Notes: a model not told the origin generated them from the sequence alone. DNA of 64,000 bases from Candidatus Peregrinibacteria bacterium (GCA_016188705.1 JACPHH010000024.1:1-64000), one strand, 5' to 3'. Shown: positions 34,055 to 43,159, counted from the stretch's first letter. Program-made: numbers and translations.

Positions 34055-36146
34055 ACAAGCTTTAGAAGGCTTAGATGCAGATACTCAGGAAGTGGCAAAA
34101 CTTGCCGCGGAGCTTTGCGCCGTGAGAAGCATTTCCGTGCCACCGCAAAAAGCTAATCTTGAAGCCATCGGCGAAAGTTTTGATATTGTAAAAAAATATG
34201 CCGAGGATCATGGACTGCGAATACAAACAATGGAACCGAATAGTGAAAATCCCTACCCGTTCATGCTCATAACTTTTTCTCACTACAATCTCGAACGTCC
34301 ACCATGTAAAGAAGCAATTGCGCTTATGGGACACCTCGACGTGGTACCTGCAGGAGAAGAACAATTTCAACCGGAAACTGATGGAAAAAATCTCTACGCC
34401 CGAGGCGCGGCTGACATGAAAACCGTCGTGGCAACCTATTTGGCATGGATGGCAAAAATGCAAGAAAAAATAAAAAACGACTCTACGAAAATACTTCCAT
34501 TTATTTTCATGCTGTCAGGCTGCGAAGAAAATGGAAGCTGCGAAGGCCACAATACCGAAACAGCGCTCGAAATGCTTGAACAAAAAGGAATACGCGTGCG
34601 ATTCGCGGTTGTTGGAGAAAGAACAGGCGAACTGGAATGGATGAAAAATCTAAAAGTCGGTCCGATTTGTACAGAAAACCGATCATGGCGCTGGGCGCGG
34701 ACAGTATCGAAAACAAGCATTGAAATCGCAGATAAAGCTACGATGCCATATGAAAAAAACGATAGAAAAAGTATTGATGGAGAAGCAATCGATGGAAAAG
34801 CAATCGATGGAGAAACGATCGATGAAAAACCAATGGATGGAATGGAAGCTCTCAAAACCATAGCAGAAATAGTAAAATTAGGACGAGAACGTATTCAAGC
34901 ATTAAATGAAACAATCGATCCTGAAAAATCTGCAAAACAACCGGGACTTCGCAGCGGATTTGTCAATCCATTCGTATCTATCGGACCAAATAATGAATAT
35001 GCAACATTCTCCAAAACCACCAAAATACACGCCGTACGAAAAGGAGGGAAAGCCATTCACGCCGCGTCTGCCCAAACTTCGAAAGCCAGTCTTATTGAAA
35101 CATTCCTTGAAATAGCGGAAAACGCATCTCAAACATTCGGAACGGATACAATTTCAATAACTTGCGTGACCATTGGAGAGGAAGGAAATTTTAATACCTA
35201 TGACGGATCCGGCGCTATGAGAATTGTAATAAATGCAGATGATGATGCGGTGCAACAATGGATGACAAGCAATAAAATTCAACAGTGGATGACCATGAAT
35301 AATGTAGGAATAACTCTTTCCACTCTTGATGAAATTAAAATCTCAGATAAAAATACGATGCTAAATGACGGTACAACCCCAAATGAACCTACTACCTCAG
35401 ACGAAATTACGATTTCAGATGAAGTTACAATTTCAGATAAAGCTACAATGCAAAAGGAAGGTGCTCCTTCAAATAACCATGGTGCAATACCTTCTACTGA
35501 TATTCAAAATTCTTCTGTTTTTGGTATCGACCTGCGTGAACTTCCGGAACACAAAACCGAAGTTGAAAATCTTATAGCTCAAATACGGGAACAGTTAGCC
35601 ACACATTGGAATTTTCAAATGGTCAACAATCGGCCATCATGGAAATGTCCTTCTGACCACGAAGATCTACAAAAACTCAGACTGGCATACGCTACAATAA
35701 CAGATGAAAGTTCGCCTCACTACGTCAAACTTCATGGCAATGATGGTGGCTCGCTTGCCGAACGCCAACAGCTTTCCAATCCAAGGTATGCGCAAAAAGG
35801 ATTAGGAGATGCCGTTGTTTTTGGACAAGTAGGAAAATTTCCGCATGGTAAAGGTGAATTTCATGATCTATCAAGTGTCAGTCCATATATACAAATTTTA
35901 GATGAATGGGCTAAACAATATGAAGTACGTGATTTTATACCTCCTCAACACTTTTCACCCACTCAACTCAAAAAAATAGCTGATGATGTCGAAAATATTG
36001 GCGCGCTTGATGGAATAAAAATCTTTATGTTTGGAATTGCAGTCTCATTTCGTAAAGCCGTTGAAGAATTGCGAAAAGGAAGTATTCTGGGAGAAAGAAT
36101 TGCGACCGTATTAACAAGAAATAAAAAACACATTCCAAGTTCTTAA
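34014..36146 (+). CDS. M20-family metallohydrolase with long inserts
   Basis: A 710-residue M20 metallopeptidase/deacylase (ArgE/DapE/CPG2 type; usual length 370-470). The two-metal site is visible: MGHLDVVPA (His), ARGAADMKT (Asp), SGCEENGS (catalytic Glu pair), VGERTGE, and the late PHGKGEFHD (His). The lid/dimer domain is interrupted by low-complexity inserts made of short repeats, GEAIDGKAIDGETID and SDEITISDEVTISD, the first encoded by 15-bp tandem DNA repeats near 34773-34840. It overlaps the ligase gene by 41 bases. It would cleave an amide or acyl-amino acid made by the neighbours. Confidence 0.82.
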   Translation: MEQKRAHYGEEGFEQALEGLDADTQEVAKLAAELCAVRSISVPPQKANLEAIGESFDIVKKYAEDHGLRIQTMEPNSENPYPFMLITFSHYNLERPPCKEAIALMGHLDVVPAGEEQFQPETDGKNLYARGAADMKTVVATYLAWMAKMQEKIKNDSTKILPFIFMLSGCEENGSCEGHNTETALEMLEQKGIRVRFAVVGERTGELEWMKNLKVGPICTENRSWRWARTVSKTSIEIADKATMPYEKNDRKSIDGEAIDGKAIDGETIDEKPMDGMEALKTIAEIVKLGRERIQALNETIDPEKSAKQPGLRSGFVNPFVSIGPNNEYATFSKTTKIHAVRKGGKAIHAASAQTSKASLIETFLEIAENASQTFGTDTISITCVTIGEEGNFNTYDGSGAMRIVINADDDAVQQWMTSNKIQQWMTMNNVGITLSTLDEIKISDKNTMLNDGTTPNEPTTSDEITISDEVTISDKATMQKEGAPSNNHGAIPSTDIQNSSVFGIDLRELPEHKTEVENLIAQIREQLATHWNFQMVNNRPSWKCPSDHEDLQKLRLAYATITDESSPHYVKLHGNDGGSLAERQQLSNPRYAQKGLGDAVVFGQVGKFPHGKGEFHDLSSVSPYIQILDEWAKQYEVRDFIPPQHFSPTQLKKIADDVENIGALDGIKIFMFGIAVSFRKAVEELRKGSILGERIATVLTRNKKHIPSS

Positions 36147-36265
36147 AAAATATGAGAAGATAAAATACGTTCAAAGCTTGAAAAAATGTAAAATTTAGAA
36201 AAAAATTGGAGGATTTTGGAATAAAAGAACTTCTGAAAAACGTAACAACAGGCCATTAAAAAAAT
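36147..36265. repeat. Degenerate R5 and R1 sequences upstream of the exporter gene
   Basis: GATAAAATACGTTCAAAGCTTG resembles the R5 unit (GATACGCTCAAGGAGCTTTG at 58371), and AGAACTTCTGAAAAACGTAAC at 36226 is an R1 left arm, 19 bases before the next start codon. Confidence 0.5.
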
Positions 36266-36763
36266 ATGTTCAATATAACTCAGTGGGAATTCTGGCCGCA
36301 GTTTGTGACATTTACGACTGCCATGATACCGGTTATCGAGCTTCGTGGAGCCATACCTGTAGCCATTCAGGTATTTAAAATGCCACCGCTCGAAGCGTTT
36401 TTCTGGGCGGCGCTCGGAAATATGGTGCCGAATTTCTTTTTAGTTTGGCTTCTTGGACCCATTTCAAATTTTTTCATGGAACATTCACTCTTTTTTAAAA
36501 AATTCCTCACGAAAATTTTTGAAAAAACACGAGCGAAACATTCGGAAAAATTCACCAAGTACGGCGCGATCTTTCTCGTTATTTTCATCGGAATACCCGT
36601 GCCAGGAACAGGAAGTTGGACCGGTTCGCTCATCGCTTTTTTGTTTGGAATCAAATACTGGCATGCCATGGCGCTCATCGCTCTCGGAGTAATGCTCGCG
36701 GGAATAATCGTAACACTCGGCTTCACTTCTTTCGTAAATATCATTGAATGGATCATTCATTAA
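36266..36763 (+). CDS. Small multidrug export (COG2426) family membrane protein
   Basis: A 165-residue polytopic protein of the Sm_multidrug_ex family. Marks are the early MIPVIELRGAIPVAI, AALGNMVPNFFLVWLLGP near residue 50, and IGIPVPGTGSWTGSLIAFLFG near 110, which are the conserved glycine/proline-rich loops. Four membrane segments are likely. The family name comes from limited functional evidence, and the transported substrate is unknown. It follows the M20 gene by 120 bases on the same strand and could export that pathway's product, but repeats separate them. Confidence 0.83.
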   Translation: MFNITQWEFWPQFVTFTTAMIPVIELRGAIPVAIQVFKMPPLEAFFWAALGNMVPNFFLVWLLGPISNFFMEHSLFFKKFLTKIFEKTRAKHSEKFTKYGAIFLVIFIGIPVPGTGSWTGSLIAFLFGIKYWHAMALIALGVMLAGIIVTLGFTSFVNIIEWIIH

Positions 36764-36788
36764 AAACTTATAAACTTACTTGAATAAT

Positions 36789-37784
36789 ATGAAAAAAATC
36801 TCTATAGGGATTATTGGCAAAGGAAATATTGGCTCTGAAGTTTACCATAAATCTCAGTCTAATGGATGGATTGTAAATTGGATTGCAGGCTCTAAGGGAA
36901 TTTTTTCAGATTTATCTGAAAAAACAAAAATAGCAGAGCTGAAAAATTATGAACAACATCTTCAAGGATTAGATGGAATTTTTCTCGCTATTCCAACATT
37001 AGATAATGGGGAAGCCGGATTTCATTATATAAAATCAAGTTTAAACGCAAACGTGCCAGTTGTAACTTGTGAAAAAGGAGCATTATCCAATTATTTTTTA
37101 GAACTTGAAGAAGCTATAAAAAATCAACAAATAGGTTATAGTGCGACTGTTGGCGGTGGCTCAAGATTATTGAGATATTTGCAAGAAAGAATTGGTCCGC
37201 AGGTTCAAGAAATTCATGCTGTTGTAAATGGAACATTAAATTATATTTTTGAAGGGTTATCCAATGGAAGAAGTTTAGGTGAAGTGGTTGAAGAGACAAA
37301 AAAATTAGGTTATGCCGAACCTGGAGCAAAACATCCTTTAGAAGTCATAATAAAAGAGGCTATTGGCGATGTTCCGATGAAAGCCTCTATTTTATTTAAT
37401 ATTTGTAATCTAACAAATGAAAGGATGAGAACAAAAGATGTTAAAATTGAAACAATTGAGCAAAATGAATTAAAAAGGCTCATAAAAGAAGCCACCAACA
37501 GAAGATATATTGTTTCAATTACAAGAGACGGAAATAATGAAGAAGATGTCATTTGGGGATTTAAGCATAAAATTGATGATTGGCATATTTCAGCAGGATT
37601 TAAGCATGTAGAAGACAATCCTTTGTTTAGAAATTTGATTCCAAGCGGAGTTAATAATGCTATTTTGACTTCCGAGGGGGAATTTGGAAAAGATGGAAGC
37701 TATGTTCTTATTGGTCCCGGGGCTGGTCCTGGCCCAACCGCAAGCTCAATGATAATAGATGCAAAAAAAATAATGCATTTATAA
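36789..37784 (+). CDS. Homoserine dehydrogenase-like protein
   Basis: A 331-residue oxidoreductase-like protein. A Rossmann motif GIIGKGNIGS opens the protein, and the homoserine-dehydrogenase catalytic region follows: VNGTLNYIFEGLSNG near residue 150, LGYAEPGAKHP near 176, and the terminal GPGAGPGPTASSMIIDA loop. The Rossmann domain is shorter and diverged from HSD, and the DPxxDVxGxDAxxK signature is altered, so activity on aspartate semialdehyde is not certain. ATG 36789 is chosen over the track's TTG 36780. Codon use (AGA, TTA, ATT, few C-ending codons) differs from neighbouring genes, suggesting transfer. Confidence 0.75.
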   Translation: MKKISIGIIGKGNIGSEVYHKSQSNGWIVNWIAGSKGIFSDLSEKTKIAELKNYEQHLQGLDGIFLAIPTLDNGEAGFHYIKSSLNANVPVVTCEKGALSNYFLELEEAIKNQQIGYSATVGGGSRLLRYLQERIGPQVQEIHAVVNGTLNYIFEGLSNGRSLGEVVEETKKLGYAEPGAKHPLEVIIKEAIGDVPMKASILFNICNLTNERMRTKDVKIETIEQNELKRLIKEATNRRYIVSITRDGNNEEDVIWGFKHKIDDWHISAGFKHVEDNPLFRNLIPSGVNNAILTSEGEFGKDGSYVLIGPGAGPGPTASSMIIDAKKIMHL

Positions 37785-37852
37785 CTCCCGCGCTTCAGTC
37801 CTCACCATAGAATACTGCAAATTTTCAAATTCTCTCACTTTTCTCAAGTTCC

Positions 37853-38446
37853 TTAACGAATGGGAAAAACATCATTATCACGCACTTCAAAAATTCGAGA
37901 CGGAAAATTTTTTTTCAATTCGCCGGCATCCAAAATAAAATCGGGCTTCAACTCCTCTTGTTCAAACTGACGCGCAAGATCATCAACGCTATACACAGGT
38001 GGCAAACCTGAAAGATTAGCGCTCGTTGTGGTAAGAGGCCGCTTCAGCCCATTCACCAATGCAAGACAGAGAGAAGAAGCAGGTATGCGAAAACCTATTG
38101 TTTCCACATTTTTATTAAAATATCGCGGCAGAGTATCTTTTCGAGGAACAACCAAGGTCAAAGCTCCAGGCCAACCTTTTTGAGCCAATTCCAATGCTTT
38201 TTGAGAAAAACTGCCATAATATTTTGCTTGTTCGAGTGAAGCCACCATAATGCTTACAGGTTTGTCCAAAGGCATTTTTTTTAATTCATATAAACGCTTC
38301 AATGCATTTTTTTGAAAAATATCCACGGCAAAACCATAACAGGTATCCGTCGGATGAACGACAACGCCTCCTGAACGCAAAACATTCAACGCTCTTTTAA
38401 GCGCTTCATTATAATCAGCCTCAGATGAAATCGAATATATTTCCAT
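37853..38446 (-). CDS. tsaC: L-threonylcarbamoyladenylate synthase
   Basis: Makes threonylcarbamoyl-AMP from threonine, bicarbonate and ATP for t6A37 modification of ANN-decoding tRNAs. The 197-residue protein is the short YrdC/TsaC form: GGVVVHPTDTCYGFAVDIF near residue 29, the KMPLDKPVSIMV motif near 58, the WPGALTLVVPRKD stretch near 92, and RPLTTTSANLSG near 137 with the conserved S-x-N. The C-terminal Sua5 domain is absent. The gene stands alone on the minus strand. Confidence 0.93.
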   Translation of the reverse strand: MEIYSISSEADYNEALKRALNVLRSGGVVVHPTDTCYGFAVDIFQKNALKRLYELKKMPLDKPVSIMVASLEQAKYYGSFSQKALELAQKGWPGALTLVVPRKDTLPRYFNKNVETIGFRIPASSLCLALVNGLKRPLTTTSANLSGLPPVYSVDDLARQFEQEELKPDFILDAGELKKNFPSRIFEVRDNDVFPIR

Positions 38447-38774
38447 AAAAAATTCACGTTTAGAACTTTAAAAACACAATTTCGACATAAATTACATTTT
38501 TCTTAATTTTTTTAAGACACGGACAACAAACGGATAACAATAAGAATTCATCATAAACGAAAAATTAAGTCAATATTTCTTTCATTGAATAAAAAACTTG
38601 AGACTTCTATAATAAAATCCCGAATAAAAAAAACTTTTAAATTTTGATATACGAAAATTTCGTATGACGTATAAAAAAAATCGCATAATATCGATAAAAA
38701 CTTCTAAAAAACGCAATTCCTGAAACAAAAATACATTTTTCAAAGGTTCCCATAATAATATTTTATAAACATAT
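38447..38774. other. Gene-free region before gap with an R1 palindrome
   Basis: An A/T-rich divergent intergenic region. The only structure seen is an R1 copy at 38699-38752: CTTCTAAAAAACGCAATTCC ... TTTTTCAAAGGTTCC, whose interior matches the in-gene copy at 24270-24320. No promoter is clear. Confidence 0.6.
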
Positions 38775-39803
38775 ATGAAAACACGTATCGCCATTAATGG
38801 ATTTGGACGCATCGGTCGAAATGCTTTTCGCGCCGCCTTGCAAAACCCCAATATTGAAATAGTAGCCGTCAACGATATCGGCGATCCGAAAATAACAGCT
38901 CATCTCCTGAAATACGATTCAGTATATGGAGTTTCTAAATTCGATATCAAAATAAAAGATATGTCCCTCGTCATAAATGGAAATGAAGTGAAATGCTGCC
39001 AAGAACGAAATCCGGAGCTTCTCCCGTGGAAAGAACTCAACATCGACATTGTGATAGAGTCGACGGGGTTTTTTACAGATCGCGAAGGAGCCTCAAAACA
39101 TATCAAAGCTGGCGCCAAAAAAGTAATTATTTCCGCTCCTGCAAAAGGCGAAATTGATCGCACAATAGTGCTTGGAGTAAATGAACAAACATATAACCCT
39201 GAAACCGACACCATTATTTCCAATGCTTCCTGCACGACGAATTGCCTTGCTCCTCTTGCCAAAGTACTCCATGAAAATTTCACGATTCGAAAAGGATTTA
39301 TAACGACAATTCACGCTTATACAAATGATCAAAACCTCACCGATAATCCGCACAAAGATTTAAGGAGGTCTCGAGCAGCAGGACTGTCTTGTATTCCAAC
39401 TTCGACAGGAGCGGCTTCGGCTATTGGACTCGTCATGCCCGAATTAAAGGGAAAACTCGACGGACTCGCTATTCGAGTACCAACGCCTACTGTTTCTCTC
39501 ACCGATCTTGTCTGTGAAGTCGAAAAAAGCACTTCAAAAGAAGAAGTCAATCAAGCTTTAAGGCAGTCCGCAAATGACCGGCTTAAAGGCATTCTTTCTG
39601 TATGCGATTTACCGCTCGTTTCAATGGATTTTAAAGAAAATCCACATTCTTCCATTATTGACAGCCTCTCCACTATGGTTATTGATGGAACACTCGTAAA
39701 AGTACTCAGTTGGTATGACAATGAATGGGGCTACTCCTGCCGGCTCATTGATCTCTGCGATTACATGGGGCAAAAAAATAATACTGCTCAATCAACGAAA
39801 TAA
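38775..39803 (+). CDS. gap: Glyceraldehyde-3-phosphate dehydrogenase, type I
   Basis: NAD(P)-dependent interconversion of glyceraldehyde 3-phosphate and 1,3-bisphosphoglycerate in glycolysis/gluconeogenesis. The 342-residue protein has the N-terminal INGFGRIGRNAFRA dinucleotide motif, NDIGDPK after strand 2 (the position that governs NAD/NADP choice carries Asp), the active-site SCTTNCLAPLAK with catalytic Cys near residue 155, and the late SWYDNEWGYSCRLIDL. Full length and intact. It complements fbp and fba in the window. Confidence 0.97.
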   Translation: MKTRIAINGFGRIGRNAFRAALQNPNIEIVAVNDIGDPKITAHLLKYDSVYGVSKFDIKIKDMSLVINGNEVKCCQERNPELLPWKELNIDIVIESTGFFTDREGASKHIKAGAKKVIISAPAKGEIDRTIVLGVNEQTYNPETDTIISNASCTTNCLAPLAKVLHENFTIRKGFITTIHAYTNDQNLTDNPHKDLRRSRAAGLSCIPTSTGAASAIGLVMPELKGKLDGLAIRVPTPTVSLTDLVCEVEKSTSKEEVNQALRQSANDRLKGILSVCDLPLVSMDFKENPHSSIIDSLSTMVIDGTLVKVLSWYDNEWGYSCRLIDLCDYMGQKNNTAQSTK

Positions 39804-39806
39804 AAA

Positions 39807-39824
39807 GTGTAACCCGATTCGACA
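39807..39824 (+). promoter_or_regulatory. Conserved 18-base motif upstream of secreted paralogue 1
   Basis: GTGTAACCCGATTCGACA lies 82 bases before the start of the 490-residue secreted protein. A 16/18 match (GTGTAACCCGTCTCGACA) lies 72 bases before its paralogue at 41873. TGTAAC resembles the -35 'AAC' element of ECF-sigma promoters, so a shared promoter or operator is possible. Confidence 0.45.
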
Positions 39825-39906
39825 AAAAGAATGTACGAAAGAAAAAGACATCCGGAAACTACACCCTTATGGGTATTAAATTATATTATTTTTTTAACAT
39901 CATACT

Positions 39907-41379
39907 ATGAACAAACGTTCACTCAGTATTCTCACGCTATCACTTTTAGTGTTGAGTCTCAGCATAAGTCCGATTGCGTTAGCTCAATCAGACGAAACCA
40001 CAGGCACTTCGAATGATACGACAACCACGCCCTCCGACACATCCACTCCAGACGCGTCAACCACTTCTACAGACCCGTCGACAACTTCCACTGATGGGAC
40101 AACCACGACTCCCGATACATCAACCACTTCCACAGACGGTTCTTCCACGTCGACCGACGGAACAAATACCACGACAGACGTGACCAGCGAATCTTCGACC
40201 GAAACTTCCACTGACACGACAAACGTTGATACAAAGATGAATATTATGAAAAAAATGAAATCCGCCAAGGCTTTGAATGCGCAAAAAGCTATGGAAGCAG
40301 CCAAAAAATTAAAAAGCGCGGAAGCCTTCAAAGAAAAATTTATGATGCAGGCCACGGGAGCAAAACACAAATTTACTCCTAAAAAACACGCGCTCGGACA
40401 TCAAAGAGCATATCAAAACAGAAAATCTGTTGAAAATATCGTGAACAATTTAAAAAAAGTAAGCACAAACTGGGAAGCGCTTCGTGAACAAATGATCAAG
40501 GGCAATAATTCCTACATCAAATTTCTCGAACTTTTAAAAAGACAGCTTGATTCCCAAATCGCCTCCGGTGGAATCACGAGTCTTTCCGACACGTCTTTCG
40601 TTGACAATGATATTCTTGTAATAAAAAGTTTCAATGAAGCCTATGCAAGTGTCACCAAAGAATGGATTAAAAGTGTAAAAGAAAAATCAGGAAGCGAGGT
40701 CAATGCCGAAGAACTTGCCAATAATACGCTCGCCAGCATCGCTACGGTTCAAGTAATCTATAATTATTACGTCAGCAGCCTCGGAGTTATTGGAGGAACG
40801 GGTCTTTTAACAGCCCAAGCAAATGAAACTGCCTTGGAAAAACAATACACGCTTGCCAATGTTACGCTTCCAGAACAAGTCAAAGTATATGGCGAAAATA
40901 TGCTCAAGCTCTCGGGCGACGATCTGAATAATTTCATTACCTACTACACAAATCGAATAGCGAGCGATCTTGTAGTCCATCTCGACGCGATTACTGTAGA
41001 AACAGATAAGGCTATTGCCATATATACAAATGACATAGCGGCGGCAAACGGCATATTTACAAGCGTCAATGAACTTATGACCATGCTTAAAACCCTCGTT
41101 GACGATCCGAGTCAGTTTACCACTGATACGCTGACTGATCTCTTGGAAAATTTGGCCACTATCGCAGCCAGTATTAAAGCCGCCACGGAAAGTCTTGCCA
41201 ATGGCGATCCACGGGCCAACGCGCAAATTCGCGCCATAACGGAACACTATACCGAGCTTACGAATGCCACTCTCAAATTCTACGCCGATCTTGCTTTTGA
41301 ATATTCGAGCAGAAATGATGCCAACCAGTGTCGAAAATGGAAAACTTCTGACTCCTCAGAGTGTACATATAAAGAATAA
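39907..41379 (+). CDS. Secreted Thr/Ser-rich protein, paralogue 1
   Basis: Not a recognised family. The 490-residue protein has a signal peptide (LSILTLSLLVLSLSISPIALA), then about 80 residues of Thr/Ser/Asp low-complexity repeats (STDGTTTTPDTSTTSTDG), likely an extended, possibly glycosylated stalk. The helical body from about residue 165 aligns with the product of 41873-43135: W..LREQ.I.GN.SYI..L, then FNEAYASVTKEWIKSV and QVIYNYYVSSLGVIGGTG. The C-terminus ends with a Cys pair, CRKWKTSDSSECTYK, shared with the paralogue. Probably an abundant surface or extracellular protein. A strong terminator follows. Confidence 0.7.
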   Translation: MNKRSLSILTLSLLVLSLSISPIALAQSDETTGTSNDTTTTPSDTSTPDASTTSTDPSTTSTDGTTTTPDTSTTSTDGSSTSTDGTNTTTDVTSESSTETSTDTTNVDTKMNIMKKMKSAKALNAQKAMEAAKKLKSAEAFKEKFMMQATGAKHKFTPKKHALGHQRAYQNRKSVENIVNNLKKVSTNWEALREQMIKGNNSYIKFLELLKRQLDSQIASGGITSLSDTSFVDNDILVIKSFNEAYASVTKEWIKSVKEKSGSEVNAEELANNTLASIATVQVIYNYYVSSLGVIGGTGLLTAQANETALEKQYTLANVTLPEQVKVYGENMLKLSGDDLNNFITYYTNRIASDLVVHLDAITVETDKAIAIYTNDIAAANGIFTSVNELMTMLKTLVDDPSQFTTDTLTDLLENLATIAASIKAATESLANGDPRANAQIRAITEHYTELTNATLKFYADLAFEYSSRNDANQCRKWKTSDSSECTYKE

Positions 41380-41471
41380 TGTACTCTAAAGAGCAAACTT
41401 TTGACTCCACGGGAAGTACGTATTAAAAAATAACGTACTCAAAAAGTTTCAAAAAATATCTATTTCAGATG

Positions 41472-41510
41472 AAAAAAAGCTCGGTTTACACAAAAAACCG
41501 GGCTTTTTTT
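41472..41510 (+). terminator. Rho-independent terminator after secreted paralogue 1
   Basis: A-rich lead, stem AAAGCTCGGTTT against AAACCGGGCTTT (one G-T pair), loop ACACAA, followed by seven T. It lies 93 bases after the stop codon. Confidence 0.88.
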
Positions 41511-41872
41511 GTAAAAGGTATTTGCCAACCACTTTACTTTTTATTCAGATAAAAATGGGGTCTTTTCAGTAAAAATCTATTGACTTTTTTAAAAAGACAT
41601 GTAATATTACTACCTTCTCTCTATTTTTTAGCGCATTTAAATCTCTATATAATAGCACTATGCTTAGATGTTAGACTGTTAGATTGAGATATTAAATCTA
41701 TTCAAGTGCAACTTTCGATAAAATCTGTGTTAGAATAATCGCCTTTGATAAAATTTTCATAAAATAAAAAAAAATAAAAGTCGTGTAACCCGTCTCGACA
41801 TATCCTAACGGAAAATCAAAAACATTCCCCAATATCCTTTAAATCTTCATAAATTTTTAACCCAAACAACAT
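41511..41872. other. Gene-free region between secreted paralogues
   Basis: Contains a solo R2 left end at 41518-41560 (GTATTTGCCAACCAC... TTATTCAGATAAAAATGGGG), A/T-rich sequence with two similar units (TTCGATAAAATCT and TTTGATAAAATTT), and the conserved GTGTAACCCG motif at 41783. No coding gene is seen. Confidence 0.6.
41783..41800 (+). promoter_or_regulatory. Conserved 18-base motif upstream of secreted paralogue 2
   Basis: GTGTAACCCGTCTCGACA, matching 16 of 18 positions with the motif at 39807 at a similar distance from the start codon. Confidence 0.45.
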
Positions 41873-43135
41873 ATGAAGCCAAAAAATCTTCTGAAAGTAA
41901 TGAGCACACTGCTTGTAATGATAACTGCCCTAAGTCCGCTTGCGGCGAGTGCGGCAACTTCAAAAACTGGAACAACCAGCAAAAATGCCAGCACCAATCT
42001 CAATGCCGGACAAACTTCCACCGGGAAAATTAAAACAAATCTAAAAAACGTCATTCAAAAAATCCAATCAAAACAGGGAATAACAAGTGATATCAGTGAT
42101 AAAACTCCTGGCATGCCGGACAACAAATATCCAGTTCCAGCCCTTACATCAAAAGCGATAGAAGACCTTAAAAAGGCAACTTCTCTTCTAGAAGATGTTC
42201 TCAGTAAAACAACGGTAAGCATGGAAGAATGGGAAAAAGCTCGAGAACAGATCATCAAGGCAAATGAATCCTATATCGCCTACCTCAAAACTCTCAAATC
42301 AGCTCTCGACGCTCAAATAAGCTCAAAAGCCATTACTGAAATAAGCAATACTGACTTCATCAATCGAGAAGTCATGGTTATAAGCCTTTTCAATGGCGCT
42401 TATGAAATGGTAACAAAAAGCTGGATTCAATCCATTGAGCAAAAATTCAAACAAGATGTCGATGATGAAAAGTTTGCCATGGATGCTCTTGCAAAAATTG
42501 CTACCATGCAAGTCGTTTATAATGCTTACGTTAGCCCGTTAACAGTTGTTGGCGCTCAAGGTATGCTCGTAACGGAAGCTATTGAAAAAACCTATGTAGC
42601 TCAATACAATTACGCCAATGTTACCATCCGAGACCTAATCAAAGATTATGCCGCGAACGTTCTCAGATTGACAGGAGACGACTACACAAGTTTCACCAAT
42701 TATTACCTTGGACGACTTGATACCGATGTAATAGCGTTATTGAACACGATTAAGCAAAAAAATGATGAAGCAAAAGGTATCTATGTAAATGATATCGCCG
42801 TTATCGGAAGCACTCAGGACAAAGTAATTGAATTCATCAACAGCCTCCTTTCGCTTGTAGACAACCCGCTAAATTTCAGCCTTGAAGCTATCGTTGATAT
42901 TCTCGGAGACATGATGAATGCCATGGAAGCTATAAAGCAGGCGACAGCCGCGACCGTTGGTAGCGATTTCCGCGCTCAAGCTCAGATGGCCACGATCAAA
43001 CAAACGGCTCCTAAAGTCGTTCAAAATGTGGCCGCTCTGATAAAAGATCTTGCCTACGAATTAAAAATCAAGAAAGACACGACGCATTGCAAAAAATGGA
43101 AAGGTACGGACGCTTCAGTTTGTTCCTACAACTAA
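41873..43135 (+). CDS. Secreted helical protein, paralogue 2
   Basis: A 420-residue protein of no known family, clearly paralogous to the 490-residue product upstream. A signal peptide (LLVMITALSPLAASAA) is followed by a short linker instead of the long Thr/Ser stalk. Shared blocks are WEKAREQIIKANESYIAYLK, FNGAYEMVTKSWIQSIE, TMQVVYNAYVSPLTVVGAQG and the terminal Cys pair CKKWKGTDASVCSYN. The body is predicted all-helical. Tandem paralogues with separate upstream motifs and terminators suggest two independently expressed surface proteins. Confidence 0.7.
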   Translation: MKPKNLLKVMSTLLVMITALSPLAASAATSKTGTTSKNASTNLNAGQTSTGKIKTNLKNVIQKIQSKQGITSDISDKTPGMPDNKYPVPALTSKAIEDLKKATSLLEDVLSKTTVSMEEWEKAREQIIKANESYIAYLKTLKSALDAQISSKAITEISNTDFINREVMVISLFNGAYEMVTKSWIQSIEQKFKQDVDDEKFAMDALAKIATMQVVYNAYVSPLTVVGAQGMLVTEAIEKTYVAQYNYANVTIRDLIKDYAANVLRLTGDDYTSFTNYYLGRLDTDVIALLNTIKQKNDEAKGIYVNDIAVIGSTQDKVIEFINSLLSLVDNPLNFSLEAIVDILGDMMNAMEAIKQATAATVGSDFRAQAQMATIKQTAPKVVQNVAALIKDLAYELKIKKDTTHCKKWKGTDASVCSYN

Positions 43136-43159
43136 ACATTTTTCTTGACTTGGTTAAAG

